The translations under genes and the position numbers were made by a program. A stretch of 19,925 bases of DNA from contig JAISFX010000151.1 of assembly GCA_031263385.1 (NCBI GenBank), positions 1-19,925 of the forward strand, in the 5' to 3' direction. The DNA comes from Lactobacillus sp. (GTDB lineage: Bacteria > Pseudomonadota > Alphaproteobacteria > RF32 > CAG-239). The notes under the pieces were generated by a model, which worked only from the letters and a program-made list of their open reading frames with translations, did not search any database and was not told the origin of the DNA. Positions within the stretch are counted from its first letter, which is position 1, and each line of letters opens with the position of its first letter. This document shows positions 1 to 9,167 of this stretch, piece by piece.

Positions 1-146
1 TCAAAAACACACTCATAAGTATATATAGACTTTATACATATTTTATAAAACACAGGATAAACCCATGCTGCCTATATATCCTCATCTTTCTTATTTACTT
101 TGTATTATAACTACCAACCATCGGCCGGTGAGGGCTCTTATAAAAG

Positions 147-176
147 GTTATTAAACAAGTGTCAATAACTTTTTTT
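147..176 (+). terminator. Possible weak terminator upstream of infC
   Basis: GTTATT (147-152) can pair with AATAAC (164-169) and is followed by seven T (170-176). The stem has only six mostly A/T pairs and an 11-base loop, so it would be weak. It may end transcription from a gene left of the window. Confidence 0.33.
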
Positions 177-273
177 AACAAAAGCCATTTTTTTTACCAT
201 CTGTTAATAAATGATTAATTGCAGCTCGGATTTTATATATTTTATCCTTAGTTGTCAATAACAAACATAACAC

Positions 274-301
274 TTGAAAATTCAAATAACTAATATATTA
301 T
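274..301 (+). promoter_or_regulatory. Candidate infC promoter
   Basis: TTGAAA (274-279) is followed after 16 bases by TATTAT (296-301). This places a start near 307 and a leader of about 30 bases before the infC start. The region is so AT-rich that other -10 registers are possible. Confidence 0.35.
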
Positions 302-325
302 ATTTGTGATTTAATAACAACCTTT

Positions 326-340
326 AGGAGGCCACCAATA
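326..340 (+). promoter_or_regulatory. Consensus Shine-Dalgarno fixing an AUA start codon for infC
   Basis: A perfect AGGAGG (326-331) lies six bases before ATA (338-340). From the in-frame stop TAA at 287 down to GTG at 452 the infC frame has no ATG, GTG or TTG codon. The conserved IF-3 N-terminus is nevertheless encoded from about 338. The strong Shine-Dalgarno sequence and its normal spacing point to AUA as the start. Rare AUU-type starts of infC are known to let IF-3 repress its own synthesis. Confidence 0.72.
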
Positions 341-874
341 AGTAAAGATACACAAAATGCGCCAGTACGCGACGACGACGGACCACGCATTAATGAGAAC
401 ATCAGAGTTAAAGAAGTACGTTTAATTGATGAAAAAGGCAACAACCACGGCGTGGTAGCTATAAAAGAAGCACTGCAAATGGCAGAAGAAGCCGGTCTTG
501 ATTTAATAGAGATCTCTCCTCAAGCCGTTCCCCCTGTTGCTAAGATCCTTGACTTCGGCAAATATAAATATGAAATGCAAAAAAAGAAAAACGAAGCCAA
601 AAAGAATCAAAAAGTAATCAGCATAAAAGAATTAAAGCTCCGTCCTGCTATTGATAAGCACGACTACGAGGTAAAGATTAAACAAGCTAAAAAGTTTTTA
701 TCTCAAGGGGATAAAGTAAAATTCACCATGCGTTATAAAGGCCGCGAAATGGGTAGCGACATGGGCAAAGAAATATTCAATAACATATTAGAAGATTTAG
801 AGGGTCTGTATAAAATGGATTCTGAGGCTAAATTTGAAGGCCGTCAGATGATGATGGTAGTAGCCCCTGCATAA
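338..874 (+). CDS. infC: Translation initiation factor IF-3
   Basis: IF-3 binds the 30S subunit, blocks premature joining of the 50S subunit and proofreads initiator tRNA and start codon. Read from AUA at 338 the product has 178 residues, close to the usual 170-180. The N-terminal domain contains PRINENIRVKEVRLID, a family signature, then VVAIKEAL and the basic linker (KYKYEMQKKKNEAKK). The C-terminal domain contains IKELKLRP, DYEVKIKQAKKFL, VKFTMRYKGREM and ends near GRQMMMVVAPA. Starting at GTG 452 would give 140 residues and remove the conserved N-terminal segment, so I reject that start. Non-ATG starts are typical of infC because IF-3 discriminates against them, giving autoregulation. rpmI and rplT, the common downstream partners, are absent; a terminator follows instead. 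Confidence 0.95.
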   Translation: MSKDTQNAPVRDDDGPRINENIRVKEVRLIDEKGNNHGVVAIKEALQMAEEAGLDLIEISPQAVPPVAKILDFGKYKYEMQKKKNEAKKNQKVISIKELKLRPAIDKHDYEVKIKQAKKFLSQGDKVKFTMRYKGREMGSDMGKEIFNNILEDLEGLYKMDSEAKFEGRQMMMVVAPA

Positions 875-902
875 AGCAAAAATATGTGTAGCAAAATTCA
901 AG

Positions 903-932
903 AAAAACACCTATATTTATAGGTGTTTTTTT
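903..932 (+). terminator. Rho-independent terminator after infC
   Basis: A 13-base inverted repeat (903-915 with 918-930, core ACACCTATA / TATAGGTGT) is followed by further T to 932. It lies between infC and ligA, so infC is probably monocistronic, although ligA begins only 11 bases further on and could receive read-through. Confidence 0.85.
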
Positions 933-936
933 GTGA

Positions 937-3030
<2,094 letters not shown>

Positions 3031-3033
3031 GGA

Positions 3034-3720
3034 ATGAACACTATAATAGACCTAAACAACTTATCGCCTGACTATATAATCATTAACCACCCCCGTTTTA
3101 TTATTGAGATGGGTTACACCATTAAAGGAAACATGACAGGTGTAGCGGCCTATCCTCAAGTTGGCTTAGGCAACATTGCCATTGTCCATAAACAGATGTG
3201 GGAAAAACTTGAAAAACTCATCCCTTATCTGGAAGAAAACGACAGATATATAAAAGTATTTGACGCTTATCGCCCACCGGAAGCACAAATACTAATGAAA
3301 AAGATAATCCCTATTGATGGTTATTTTGCCGCAGACCCTGAACGTTCTCAGCACTGTCACGCAACAGCCGTTGATATCTGCCTTTGCGATTCTAACAAAC
3401 AAGAACTAAAATACCCAACCCCATTAGATGCCTACACACCTGAAAATGCAGACCTTATCCAACAAGCCATTAATGCCCCAAGCAAAGAGGAATGTGATAA
3501 GATTATGGATATCTTCTCCCAAAAAATCAAAAAAGCCGGTCACGACTATACCAGCAATGATTTGACCGAAGAAGAAATAAAAAACCGCGAAGAACTGAAA
3601 GATCTTATGGAGGGCATAGGGCTTTATTCATTGTTCTTTGAGTGGTGGCACTACAACCTATTCCCTCGAGAGCAATATAACAACCTGCCCCTAGCAGATT
3701 TTGTGCCCTTTAAAAAATAG
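3034..3720 (+). CDS. ddpX: D-alanyl-D-alanine dipeptidase (peptidase M15D, VanX/DdpX type)
   Basis: Enzymes of this family are zinc peptidases that split free D-Ala-D-Ala, either to recycle peptidoglycan peptides or, as VanX, in vancomycin resistance. The 228 residues contain FDAYRPPEAQ, then SQHCHATAVDICL carrying the zinc ligands H107 and D114, and FEWWHYN carrying the catalytic E203 and the third ligand H206. The spacings (7 and 3) match VanX. The usual glycine of SxHxxGxAxD is alanine here. There is no signal peptide, so a cytoplasmic enzyme is expected. The start at 3034 sits three bases after ligA, with an AAGGATAGGG ribosome site across the ligA stop. No other van or ddp genes are near, so a recycling or nutritional role is more likely than resistance. 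Confidence 0.9.
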   Translation: MNTIIDLNNLSPDYIIINHPRFIIEMGYTIKGNMTGVAAYPQVGLGNIAIVHKQMWEKLEKLIPYLEENDRYIKVFDAYRPPEAQILMKKIIPIDGYFAADPERSQHCHATAVDICLCDSNKQELKYPTPLDAYTPENADLIQQAINAPSKEECDKIMDIFSQKIKKAGHDYTSNDLTEEEIKNREELKDLMEGIGLYSLFFEWWHYNLFPREQYNNLPLADFVPFKK

Positions 3721-3727
3721 TTTTTAC

Positions 3728-3754
3728 AAGGTGATGAATAACTCATCACCTTTT
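3728..3754 (+). terminator. Terminator after the ligA-ddpX unit
   Basis: AAGGTGATGA (3728-3737) pairs perfectly with TCATCACCTT (3743-3752) around a five-base loop and runs into TTTT. It ends the ligA-dipeptidase transcript. Confidence 0.9.
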
Positions 3755-3763
3755 CCTTATTTA

Positions 3764-3791
3764 TTGACAAGTTAATCCAAACTGCTAAAAT
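3764..3791 (+). promoter_or_regulatory. Strong sigma-70-type promoter for the binding protein-hlyIII unit
   Basis: A consensus TTGACA (3764-3769), a 16-base spacer and TAAAAT (3786-3791) preceded by TGC, giving an extended -10. It lies directly after the terminator and about 30 bases before the next start codon. Confidence 0.8.
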
Positions 3792-3819
3792 TTTTCCGTC
3801 TTCAATAGGAAAGTTCGGC

Positions 3820-4905
3820 ATGAAAAAATATCTAATCATCTTTTTAGCAATGGTAGTTATCGGCTTTGTTTTGTTTGAACTTGCCGACAAAGAAGAAGCT
3901 GTTGTTGAAACGCCAACCATAAAAATTGGCATTATTTTGCCATTAACCGGCAATAGCGCCAACATGGGCGAAGCCTCATTAAAGGCTATAAATCTGGCCT
4001 ATGATACCGCCACAATCAATTCTAAATACAATTACAAACTTATGATTGAGGACTTTCAGCTAAAAGGCAATCTTGCTGCAACCGCCGCACAAAAATTAAT
4101 CTCTGTAGATAAAGTAAATGCTATTTATTCATTTTTCTCAAACGCTGGCTTTGCTGTATCTCCTATTGCTGAAAAAAACAAAATTCCCCACATATCCCTA
4201 ACTTGGGAGAACCAAATTGCCGACGGCAATTATAACTTCATCCAATGCACCCCACGTGAAGCTATCATTGATTTATTCTTGAAAACAATGGAAAAACGCC
4301 CTGACATAAAAACCGTAGGCATCATCACCGAAGTCAGAGGAGGCTCTGAAGAACTCGCCTCAATGCTAAGCGATGCACTTTCCCCAAACTACACTGTCTT
4401 TGTTGAAAAAATAAACCGTGGTGAAACCAATTTCAGAATGTTAATCAGTAAATTTATTGATAATAATGTAGACTTATATATCTATGTAACCATTCCCCCT
4501 GAGGTTGACATCCTTGCCAAACAGCTTCATGAGGCCGGAATTGACAACAGCAAAATCACCGCTCTCTCATCTATAGATTTATCAAAAGAACTAGAGCTTC
4601 ATGAAGGCATAAGCTTTGTCAGCTCCCCATCCGGAAGCCCTGAGTTTATATCATCCATGAACGGCGATACAGAATACGGCGCAGATGTCAGCTACGATGT
4701 CATAACCACTTTTATAGAGGCCTTTGAAGCCAACTACAAAGAAGGCCAAATCCCAACTTCTGAAGAAATCAGAGACCACATCAAAAACATGCCTTCTCAT
4801 CAATGCGCTTCTCTAAGCTGCTCAATTGATGAAAGCGGTTTTATCAAAAACCCTGCTGTAATCAAATCTATCAAAAACGGAAAAATAGTCGAGGTTCTGG
4901 AATGA
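3820..4905 (+). CDS. Periplasmic branched-chain amino acid-type binding protein (Peripla_BP_6)
   Basis: Type I periplasmic binding proteins of this family deliver amino acids, amides or other small ligands to ABC permeases, or act as sensors. The 361-residue product has one N-terminal hydrophobic segment (about 4-20) with no lipobox cysteine and no obvious cleavage site, so it may be exported or stay membrane-anchored. The mature part opens with IKIGIILPLTGNSANMGEASL, the typical first strand and ligand loop, and continues through two Rossmann-like lobes (VNAIYSFFSNAGFAVSPIAE, then KTVGIITEVRGGSEELASML). The ligand cannot be predicted. No permease or ATPase gene is in the window. A divergent paralog lies at 9829-10908 in the opposite orientation. 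The stop overlaps the hlyIII start (ATGA). Confidence 0.85.
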   Translation: MKKYLIIFLAMVVIGFVLFELADKEEAVVETPTIKIGIILPLTGNSANMGEASLKAINLAYDTATINSKYNYKLMIEDFQLKGNLAATAAQKLISVDKVNAIYSFFSNAGFAVSPIAEKNKIPHISLTWENQIADGNYNFIQCTPREAIIDLFLKTMEKRPDIKTVGIITEVRGGSEELASMLSDALSPNYTVFVEKINRGETNFRMLISKFIDNNVDLYIYVTIPPEVDILAKQLHEAGIDNSKITALSSIDLSKELELHEGISFVSSPSGSPEFISSMNGDTEYGADVSYDVITTFIEAFEANYKEGQIPTSEEIRDHIKNMPSHQCASLSCSIDESGFIKNPAVIKSIKNGKIVEVLE

Positions 4906-5558
4906 GCAAAACTGTAAGGCCATACACTGTCAGCGAAGAAATCTGGAACAGCGTAATCCACGGGATAGGCGCTGCTCTTGGCATTGCTGCATTAGTAATT
5001 CTTGTAATGTTTTCATCAATTTACGGCGATGTCTGGGCCGTCGTTTCAACAGCTATCTTTGGAGCATCTATGATTGTGCTCTACACCGCCTCAACCGTAT
5101 ATCATGCGATTCCCTTTCCCGAGGTAAAGAAAAAGCTCAAAAAATTTGACCACATTTCTATCTACTACCTCATTGCCGGAACTTATACCCCTTTCCTTCT
5201 GGTAAACATGCGTGGTGTCACCGGCTGGACAATCTTTGGCATTGTCTGGGGGTTGGCTCTTCTTGGCACATTCTTAAAACTTTTCACCCAGTCAAGCGGC
5301 ACCAAGATATGGTCAATCGGCTTGTATCTTTTAATGGGCTGGATGATTGTCTTTGCATCTAAAACTTTAGTGACTGTTTTACCTACAATCGGTTTAGTGT
5401 TTTTAACATTGGGCGGCATATTTTATACTTTCGGCATAATCTTCTATGTCTGGAAAAGCAAAAAATACACTCACACCATTTGGCACTTCTGCGTTTTAGT
5501 CGGGACTATCATGCACTTTTTTGCAATCCTTTATTCCTGTGTTTTAAACCAGAAATAA
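4902..5558 (+). CDS. Hemolysin III family (PAQR-like) integral membrane protein
   Basis: The 218-residue protein is almost entirely hydrophobic with about seven membrane segments. Family motifs are visible: EEIWNSVIHGIGAALG at the N-terminus, STVYHAI with the conserved His, FDHISIYYLIAGTYTPF with the conserved Asp, and a C-terminal HTIWHFCVLVGTIMHF containing paired histidines. These residues are the presumed zinc site shared with eukaryotic PAQR receptors, some of which act as ceramidases. The bacterial substrate is unknown; the hemolysin name is historical (YqfA/TrhA-type). Its ATG overlaps the stop of the binding-protein gene by ATGA, so the two are probably translationally coupled. Assignment to the family is firm, the function is not. 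Confidence 0.92.
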   Translation: MSKTVRPYTVSEEIWNSVIHGIGAALGIAALVILVMFSSIYGDVWAVVSTAIFGASMIVLYTASTVYHAIPFPEVKKKLKKFDHISIYYLIAGTYTPFLLVNMRGVTGWTIFGIVWGLALLGTFLKLFTQSSGTKIWSIGLYLLMGWMIVFASKTLVTVLPTIGLVFLTLGGIFYTFGIIFYVWKSKKYTHTIWHFCVLVGTIMHFFAILYSCVLNQK

Positions 5559-5610
5559 CCCCCCTCTCAAAAACTAAAAAAAGCCCAGAGAAAATTACGC
5601 AATTTATCTC

Positions 5611-5658
5611 TTGAAAAAGCTTATAATTAATTGAATCTTTAACATTTTATGCTACAAA
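5611..5658 (+). promoter_or_regulatory. Candidate promoter region for tolQRA
   Basis: The 132 bases between hlyIII and tolQ hold two weak options: TATAAT (5622-5627) without a good -35, and TTGAAT (5631-5636) followed after 16 bases by TACAAA (5653-5658) preceded by TGC. The second leaves about 25 bases before the tolQ ribosome site. Choice between them is uncertain. Confidence 0.35.
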
Positions 5659-5690
5659 AAACTAAATAATTTTCAAAAAGGATAAGTAAT

Positions 5691-6437
5691 ATGGAAACTG
5701 AAAACTTGGTTGATGTGGTCAACACTGCCCAGAACATGTCAATTTTTGACCTCATCTGGTCTGCAGATGCCGTTATCAAAATCGTGGTCCTCGGGCTGGT
5801 TTTTGCCTCAGTATGGTCTTGGGCTATCATCATCGAAAAAGTCGGAACCCTACGCAGCATAAAAAAGCTAAGCAAAAGCTTTGAGGACAAGTTCTGGTCT
5901 GGCGGCTCTCTTGATAGGTTATATGATTCTATCGGTAACAAGCCTCGCGACCCTATGTCTGCAATGTTTGTATCTGCCATGAAGGAATGGAAAAGAACCA
6001 ACATCCTAAAATCTAAAGTTGACCGAGGCCTTCGTGGTGTATCATTGCAACAGCGTATTGAAAAAGCCATGTATGTTGCAATGGATAAAGAACTTGAAAG
6101 CCTTGAAACACGCTTAGGCTTTTTGGCTTCTACCGGTTCAGTATCTCCATTCGTCGGACTGTTCGGAACAGTGTGGGGCATCATGAACAGCTTCTCTGCC
6201 ATGGGCTTAAACCAGAACAACTCTCTTGCCACAATCGCTCCCGGCATTGCAGAGGCTCTGTTCACAACAGCTTTAGGTCTTGTTACTGCAATTCCTGCGG
6301 TTGTTGCCTATAACAAAATATCTTCAGACATCGATGGATATGCTAAAAAATTAGAGAACTTTATGTCTGAATTCTCAACAATCCTGTCACGAGAAATTGA
6401 TGACACTGCCATAAAAGCAGACTTAGCCGGAGAATAA
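5691..6437 (+). CDS. tolQ: Tol-Pal proton channel subunit TolQ
   Basis: TolQ forms the inner-membrane proton channel with TolR that energises TolA, pulling the outer membrane inward at division. The 248 residues show the family pattern of one N-terminal membrane helix (about 26-45, VIKIVVLGLVFASVWSWAII), a cytoplasmic domain with a conserved RVxLQQRIEKAM-like stretch, and two further helices in the signature region LGFLASTGSVSPFVGLFGTV and LFTTALGLVTAIPAVVAYN. An ExbB role is possible by sequence alone, but the tolR-tolA neighbours decide for TolQ. The start has AAGGA eight bases upstream. tolR begins one base after the stop. Confidence 0.95.
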   Translation: METENLVDVVNTAQNMSIFDLIWSADAVIKIVVLGLVFASVWSWAIIIEKVGTLRSIKKLSKSFEDKFWSGGSLDRLYDSIGNKPRDPMSAMFVSAMKEWKRTNILKSKVDRGLRGVSLQQRIEKAMYVAMDKELESLETRLGFLASTGSVSPFVGLFGTVWGIMNSFSAMGLNQNNSLATIAPGIAEALFTTALGLVTAIPAVVAYNKISSDIDGYAKKLENFMSEFSTILSREIDDTAIKADLAGE

Positions 6438-6438
6438 T

Positions 6439-6873
6439 ATGTCGTTCTTAAACAACCCCAGAGGCCGATCTCAGCGATCCCGAAGAGCCAATTCCGACAT
6501 CAACATGACACCCTTGATTGACGTAATGCTGGTTCTGCTAATCATCTTCATGGTTGCAGCGCCTCTCATGACTTCTGGCATTGCTCTTGACCTCCCCAAA
6601 GTAGGCGGAAAGCAACTTACCGGAGAAGACACTTCAATAAACATCAGTGTTGACCGCGAAGGCTATTTCTACATCGGCAAAACAGAAGTACCGGCCTCAG
6701 ACGTTGTTGAAAAACTCAAAGCCATAAAATCAACCAACGCTGAGTTAACCGTAACCATATCCGGAGACACTTCGGCCGAATATGGCAGAGTAATCGGCCT
6801 TATGGCCTTATTAAAAGAAGCCGGTTTTGAAAAAGTCGGACTAAAAACAGAAGCCAAACCTCGTAGCAAATAA
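6439..6873 (+). CDS. tolR: Tol-Pal proton channel subunit TolR
   Basis: TolR is the ExbD/TolR-type partner of TolQ. It has 144 residues: a short basic cytoplasmic N-terminus (RGRSQRSRR), one membrane helix with the proton-carrying aspartate in NMTPLIDVMLVLLIIFMVAA, and a periplasmic domain (about 55-140) with the strand-helix pattern ending VIGLMALLKEAGFEKVGL. GGAG in the tail of tolQ serves as ribosome site. Length and motif positions are normal for the family. Confidence 0.95.
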   Translation: MSFLNNPRGRSQRSRRANSDINMTPLIDVMLVLLIIFMVAAPLMTSGIALDLPKVGGKQLTGEDTSINISVDREGYFYIGKTEVPASDVVEKLKAIKSTNAELTVTISGDTSAEYGRVIGLMALLKEAGFEKVGLKTEAKPRSK

Positions 6874-6884
6874 AAGAAACTTAA

Positions 6885-7844
6885 ATGAAACAGTCTTTGT
6901 ATAAATCTTTAGGAATACACTTAGCAATACTTATATTGCTGATGATCGATATTCCCAATGTGTTTACCAACAAAGATCTCAGCATCTCTCAGGTGCCTAT
7001 CATTATTGACTTAAATGATGTAAAAATATCAGAGCTTACAAACCTTCCGCCTAAGGCTGTTTTCGACAAAGAAGATAAAGCCGCCAGCACTGTAAAAAAG
7101 AAGGTAGAAAATTATACCACACCTGAAGATAAAACCCCTGAGCCCGCAAAATCAAATAAAAAAGAGGCTGCTGCCCAAGAACCCGATTCTAAAGATGCTA
7201 AAGCAGAAGAAACTCCTTCTGAAATAAAGCAAGACTTCTTAGCCCCTCCTGTTCCGGCAGATAAACCTAAAGCCCCTGAGGGTAAAAAGAAATCAACCGA
7301 AAAAGCCATACAAGTTCAGCCTAAAAAACCAAAACCACCAAAGAAAAAGGCTGCAGATAAAAAATCTCCTGAGCTTGCCAACCCTCTCAAGAGCTTGCTT
7401 GCCTCGGTTGACAACATCGCCCGTGAACTTGGCGAAAACAACCAAACCGCAACCATCAAAGAAGGAACCAACGTTCAGCACATGGGTGTTGAGGGCGGTG
7501 TCGGAGGCTCTTACTTTAGCGAGCTTTCTATATCCGAAGCAGATGCCATTGCCGGGCGCCTCAGAGCCTGTTGGAACTTAGACCCTGGAGCTATGGGCAT
7601 CCAGAACATGGTTGTCGAAATCCGCGCATATTTAAACCGTGACGGCACCGTGAGAGATGTCAAAATCCTAGACACATCTCGCTACAGCAGTGACACTCAC
7701 TTCCGCTCTGTCGCTGACAGTGCCAAGCGCGCAATATACATCTGCCAGCCTTACAATATCTTCGCTGAAAAATATGCAGATAAATATGATATGTGGAATA
7801 CTCTATATTTAAGGTTCAATCCGTTAGACGGCGGAGTAAACTAG
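6885..7844 (+). CDS. tolA: TolA, inner-membrane to outer-membrane link of Tol-Pal
   Basis: TolA spans the periplasm and contacts Pal and TolB. The 319 residues begin with a single membrane anchor (about 10-26, IHLAILILLMIDIPN). A Pro/Lys/Glu-rich low-complexity spacer follows (about 50-165), in place of the long alanine-rich helix of enteric TolA. The globular C-terminal domain (about 205-319) has the family pattern EADAIAGRLRACWNLDPGA, then MVVEIRAYLNRDGTVRDVKI and a final SAKRAIYICQPY. The domain is intact. The ribosome site is weak. No tolB or pal follows in the window; two membrane protein genes do. Confidence 0.9.
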   Translation: MKQSLYKSLGIHLAILILLMIDIPNVFTNKDLSISQVPIIIDLNDVKISELTNLPPKAVFDKEDKAASTVKKKVENYTTPEDKTPEPAKSNKKEAAAQEPDSKDAKAEETPSEIKQDFLAPPVPADKPKAPEGKKKSTEKAIQVQPKKPKPPKKKAADKKSPELANPLKSLLASVDNIARELGENNQTATIKEGTNVQHMGVEGGVGGSYFSELSISEADAIAGRLRACWNLDPGAMGIQNMVVEIRAYLNRDGTVRDVKILDTSRYSSDTHFRSVADSAKRAIYICQPYNIFAEKYADKYDMWNTLYLRFNPLDGGVN

Positions 7845-7876
7845 GCACTAGCTCTACTGTAGGAAAGGAAGAAACT

Positions 7877-8614
7877 TTGGCAAAAGAATTTAAAATAAGA
7901 AACTTACCTGTTATAGAGATATTAGATAACAGCCGTAAAATCTTCAAAATTTATCCTGTATCTTGTGCCTTGTTCGCATTAGGACACTTTCTATTTTTAT
8001 CGTTGTTCGAGCTTATGAACCGTTGGGAAAGCCCTTTCTTCATAATATGGCTGTCAGCATATTACATGTTTGGCATATATTTCTACCGCTACTACTTCCG
8101 CAGAAAGCCCTACTTCACCTTAAGCATAACGCTAAAATCTCTACTGCCGTCAACCAAAATCATTTTCCTAACAATAGTCATTGTTTCTTTTTTGTTGATT
8201 CTGCCTTACATCCCTCTGTTTGTAACCAACAACACCGTGCTACTTGAAAAGTATCTTGATTTCTTAGATATCGGCATGCAAAAAAGCAAACTCATAGACT
8301 TTGCTTCAAACATATTCTTCGTATTCATATCTCCCATAATCTTATACCGCCCCTTTATGGCATGGATTGCCTCTCTAGTAGGCCGCAAAGGCAGCATGAG
8401 AGTTGCCTTTGGCAAAACCCGAGGCAACTACTGGAACTTCTTTTTGCTAGGTCTTGCCATGAGCTTCCCATTCATAATTATCGGACAATTAGAATTTTAT
8501 TATAACCTCAGCAATTACCTCATATGGTTTTTGTTCGGACCACTTACCGTATTCTACAGCATAGTCTTTGCCAAATGTTATGAGTTCTTTTATATGGGAC
8601 ACGAAGAGGAATAA
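7877..8614 (+). CDS. Unknown polytopic membrane protein behind tolA
   Basis: Not recognised. I choose TTG at 7877 as start because AAGGAAG lies five bases upstream; the open frame extends further back only inside tolA. The resulting 245 residues have a cytoplasmic amphipathic start (KIRNLPVIEILDNSRKIFKI) and about six hydrophobic segments, around 30-48, 55-72, 95-115, 145-160, 185-205 and 215-232. Aromatic residues are abundant (FYRYYFRRKPYF, YEFFYMG). No catalytic motif is visible. It lies 32 bases after tolA and five before the next gene, so it is probably part of the tol transcript, in the place usually held by tolB. Confidence 0.75.
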   Translation: MAKEFKIRNLPVIEILDNSRKIFKIYPVSCALFALGHFLFLSLFELMNRWESPFFIIWLSAYYMFGIYFYRYYFRRKPYFTLSITLKSLLPSTKIIFLTIVIVSFLLILPYIPLFVTNNTVLLEKYLDFLDIGMQKSKLIDFASNIFFVFISPIILYRPFMAWIASLVGRKGSMRVAFGKTRGNYWNFFLLGLAMSFPFIIIGQLEFYYNLSNYLIWFLFGPLTVFYSIVFAKCYEFFYMGHEEE

Positions 8615-8618
8615 AACC

Positions 8619-9152
8619 ATGGACAATATTACGATTCCTCTCAGCAAATCTAAGATACTTTTGTTTCTAGGCTTTGCTTTAGCATTCTGCGCTGCTTGCG
8701 TTTGGTTTATGATTGAACCTCCACTAACCTCTCGTTATAGCAACCCTCATTTAGTAAGAATGGTAGGCCTTGTCGGTTTTGCATTCTTCGGCATATGCAC
8801 CTTCAACCTAATCAAAAAAATTCCGGAAAAAAGACCCGGCCTCATTATCAACAATAGCGGTATAATATTTGACCCATCTAATCCCGCCGCCTTTATTGCT
8901 TGGGATAACATTGAAAGCATAGAAGCCATATCCACTGCTGGACAACCTTTTATATTAATAATGATAAAAGACCCTGAGCTATACATTCAAACACTTCAAA
9001 AACCTCTGCAGAAAAAATTGGCCCAAATAACTTTTAGCAAATTTGGTTCTCCAATAAGCCTATCTGCCAATCATTTGAAAATAAACTTCGTAGAACTGGA
9101 AGCATTATTAAAATCAGAGCTCTCAAAACGTCAAAATAACTCTACGATTTAA
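8619..9152 (+). CDS. STM3941-family membrane protein with PH-like domain
   Basis: The 177-residue product resembles STM3941-type proteins: two N-terminal membrane helices (about 11-29 and 44-62) and a soluble domain (about 70-175) with RPGLIINNSGIIFDPSN, AFIAWDNIESIEA and SPISLSANHLKINFVELEAL, the recurrent pattern of this family. The fold is PH-like and the function is unknown. I set the start at ATG 8619 because GAGGA at 8606-8610 is well spaced; earlier in-frame codons lie inside the previous gene. It follows that gene by four bases. The minus-strand SDR gene ends 15 bases beyond its stop, without a visible hairpin between the convergent genes. Confidence 0.72.
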   Translation: MDNITIPLSKSKILLFLGFALAFCAACVWFMIEPPLTSRYSNPHLVRMVGLVGFAFFGICTFNLIKKIPEKRPGLIINNSGIIFDPSNPAAFIAWDNIESIEAISTAGQPFILIMIKDPELYIQTLQKPLQKKLAQITFSKFGSPISLSANHLKINFVELEALLKSELSKRQNNSTI

Positions 9153-9167
9153 ATACAAAATTCAATC

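Larger units (their letters stand above)
1..337. other. Gene-free leader upstream of infC
   Basis: No convincing gene is visible on either strand. The stretch is very AT-rich and holds a weak terminator-like hairpin (147-176), a candidate promoter (274-301) and the infC ribosome binding site (326-331). The string GTCAATAAC occurs twice, near 161 and 254, in otherwise unrelated surroundings. The 3' end of an upstream gene may lie just outside the window. thrS, the usual upstream neighbour of infC in many bacteria, is not visible. Confidence 0.6.

Noticed and set aside
61..120. Very short minus-strand frame beginning ATGAGGATATAT
   Set aside because: Only about 17 codons, no similarity recognised and a weak ribosome site; nothing supports it as a gene.
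452..874. infC starting at GTG 452 (140 residues)
   Set aside because: This removes the conserved IF-3 N-terminal motif and ignores the perfect AGGAGG at 326-331; it has no ribosome site of its own.
3034..3720. Dipeptidase as a vancomycin-resistance gene
   Set aside because: No vanH, vanA/B/D ligase or two-component genes nearby, and Gram-negative envelope genes around it make a resistance role unlikely.
5639..6265. Long minus-strand frame (208 codons) opposite tolQ
   Set aside because: It is fully antisense to a certain gene, has no ribosome site and its translation looks like the complement of conserved TolQ codons.
7793..7876. Earlier ATG start of the membrane protein behind tolA
   Set aside because: It lies inside the conserved end of tolA and adds a sequence of non-hydrophobic residues with no ribosome site; TTG 7877 has a good one.
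9153..9167. Bidirectional terminator between the convergent genes
   Set aside because: No inverted repeat is visible in or next to the 15-base gap.
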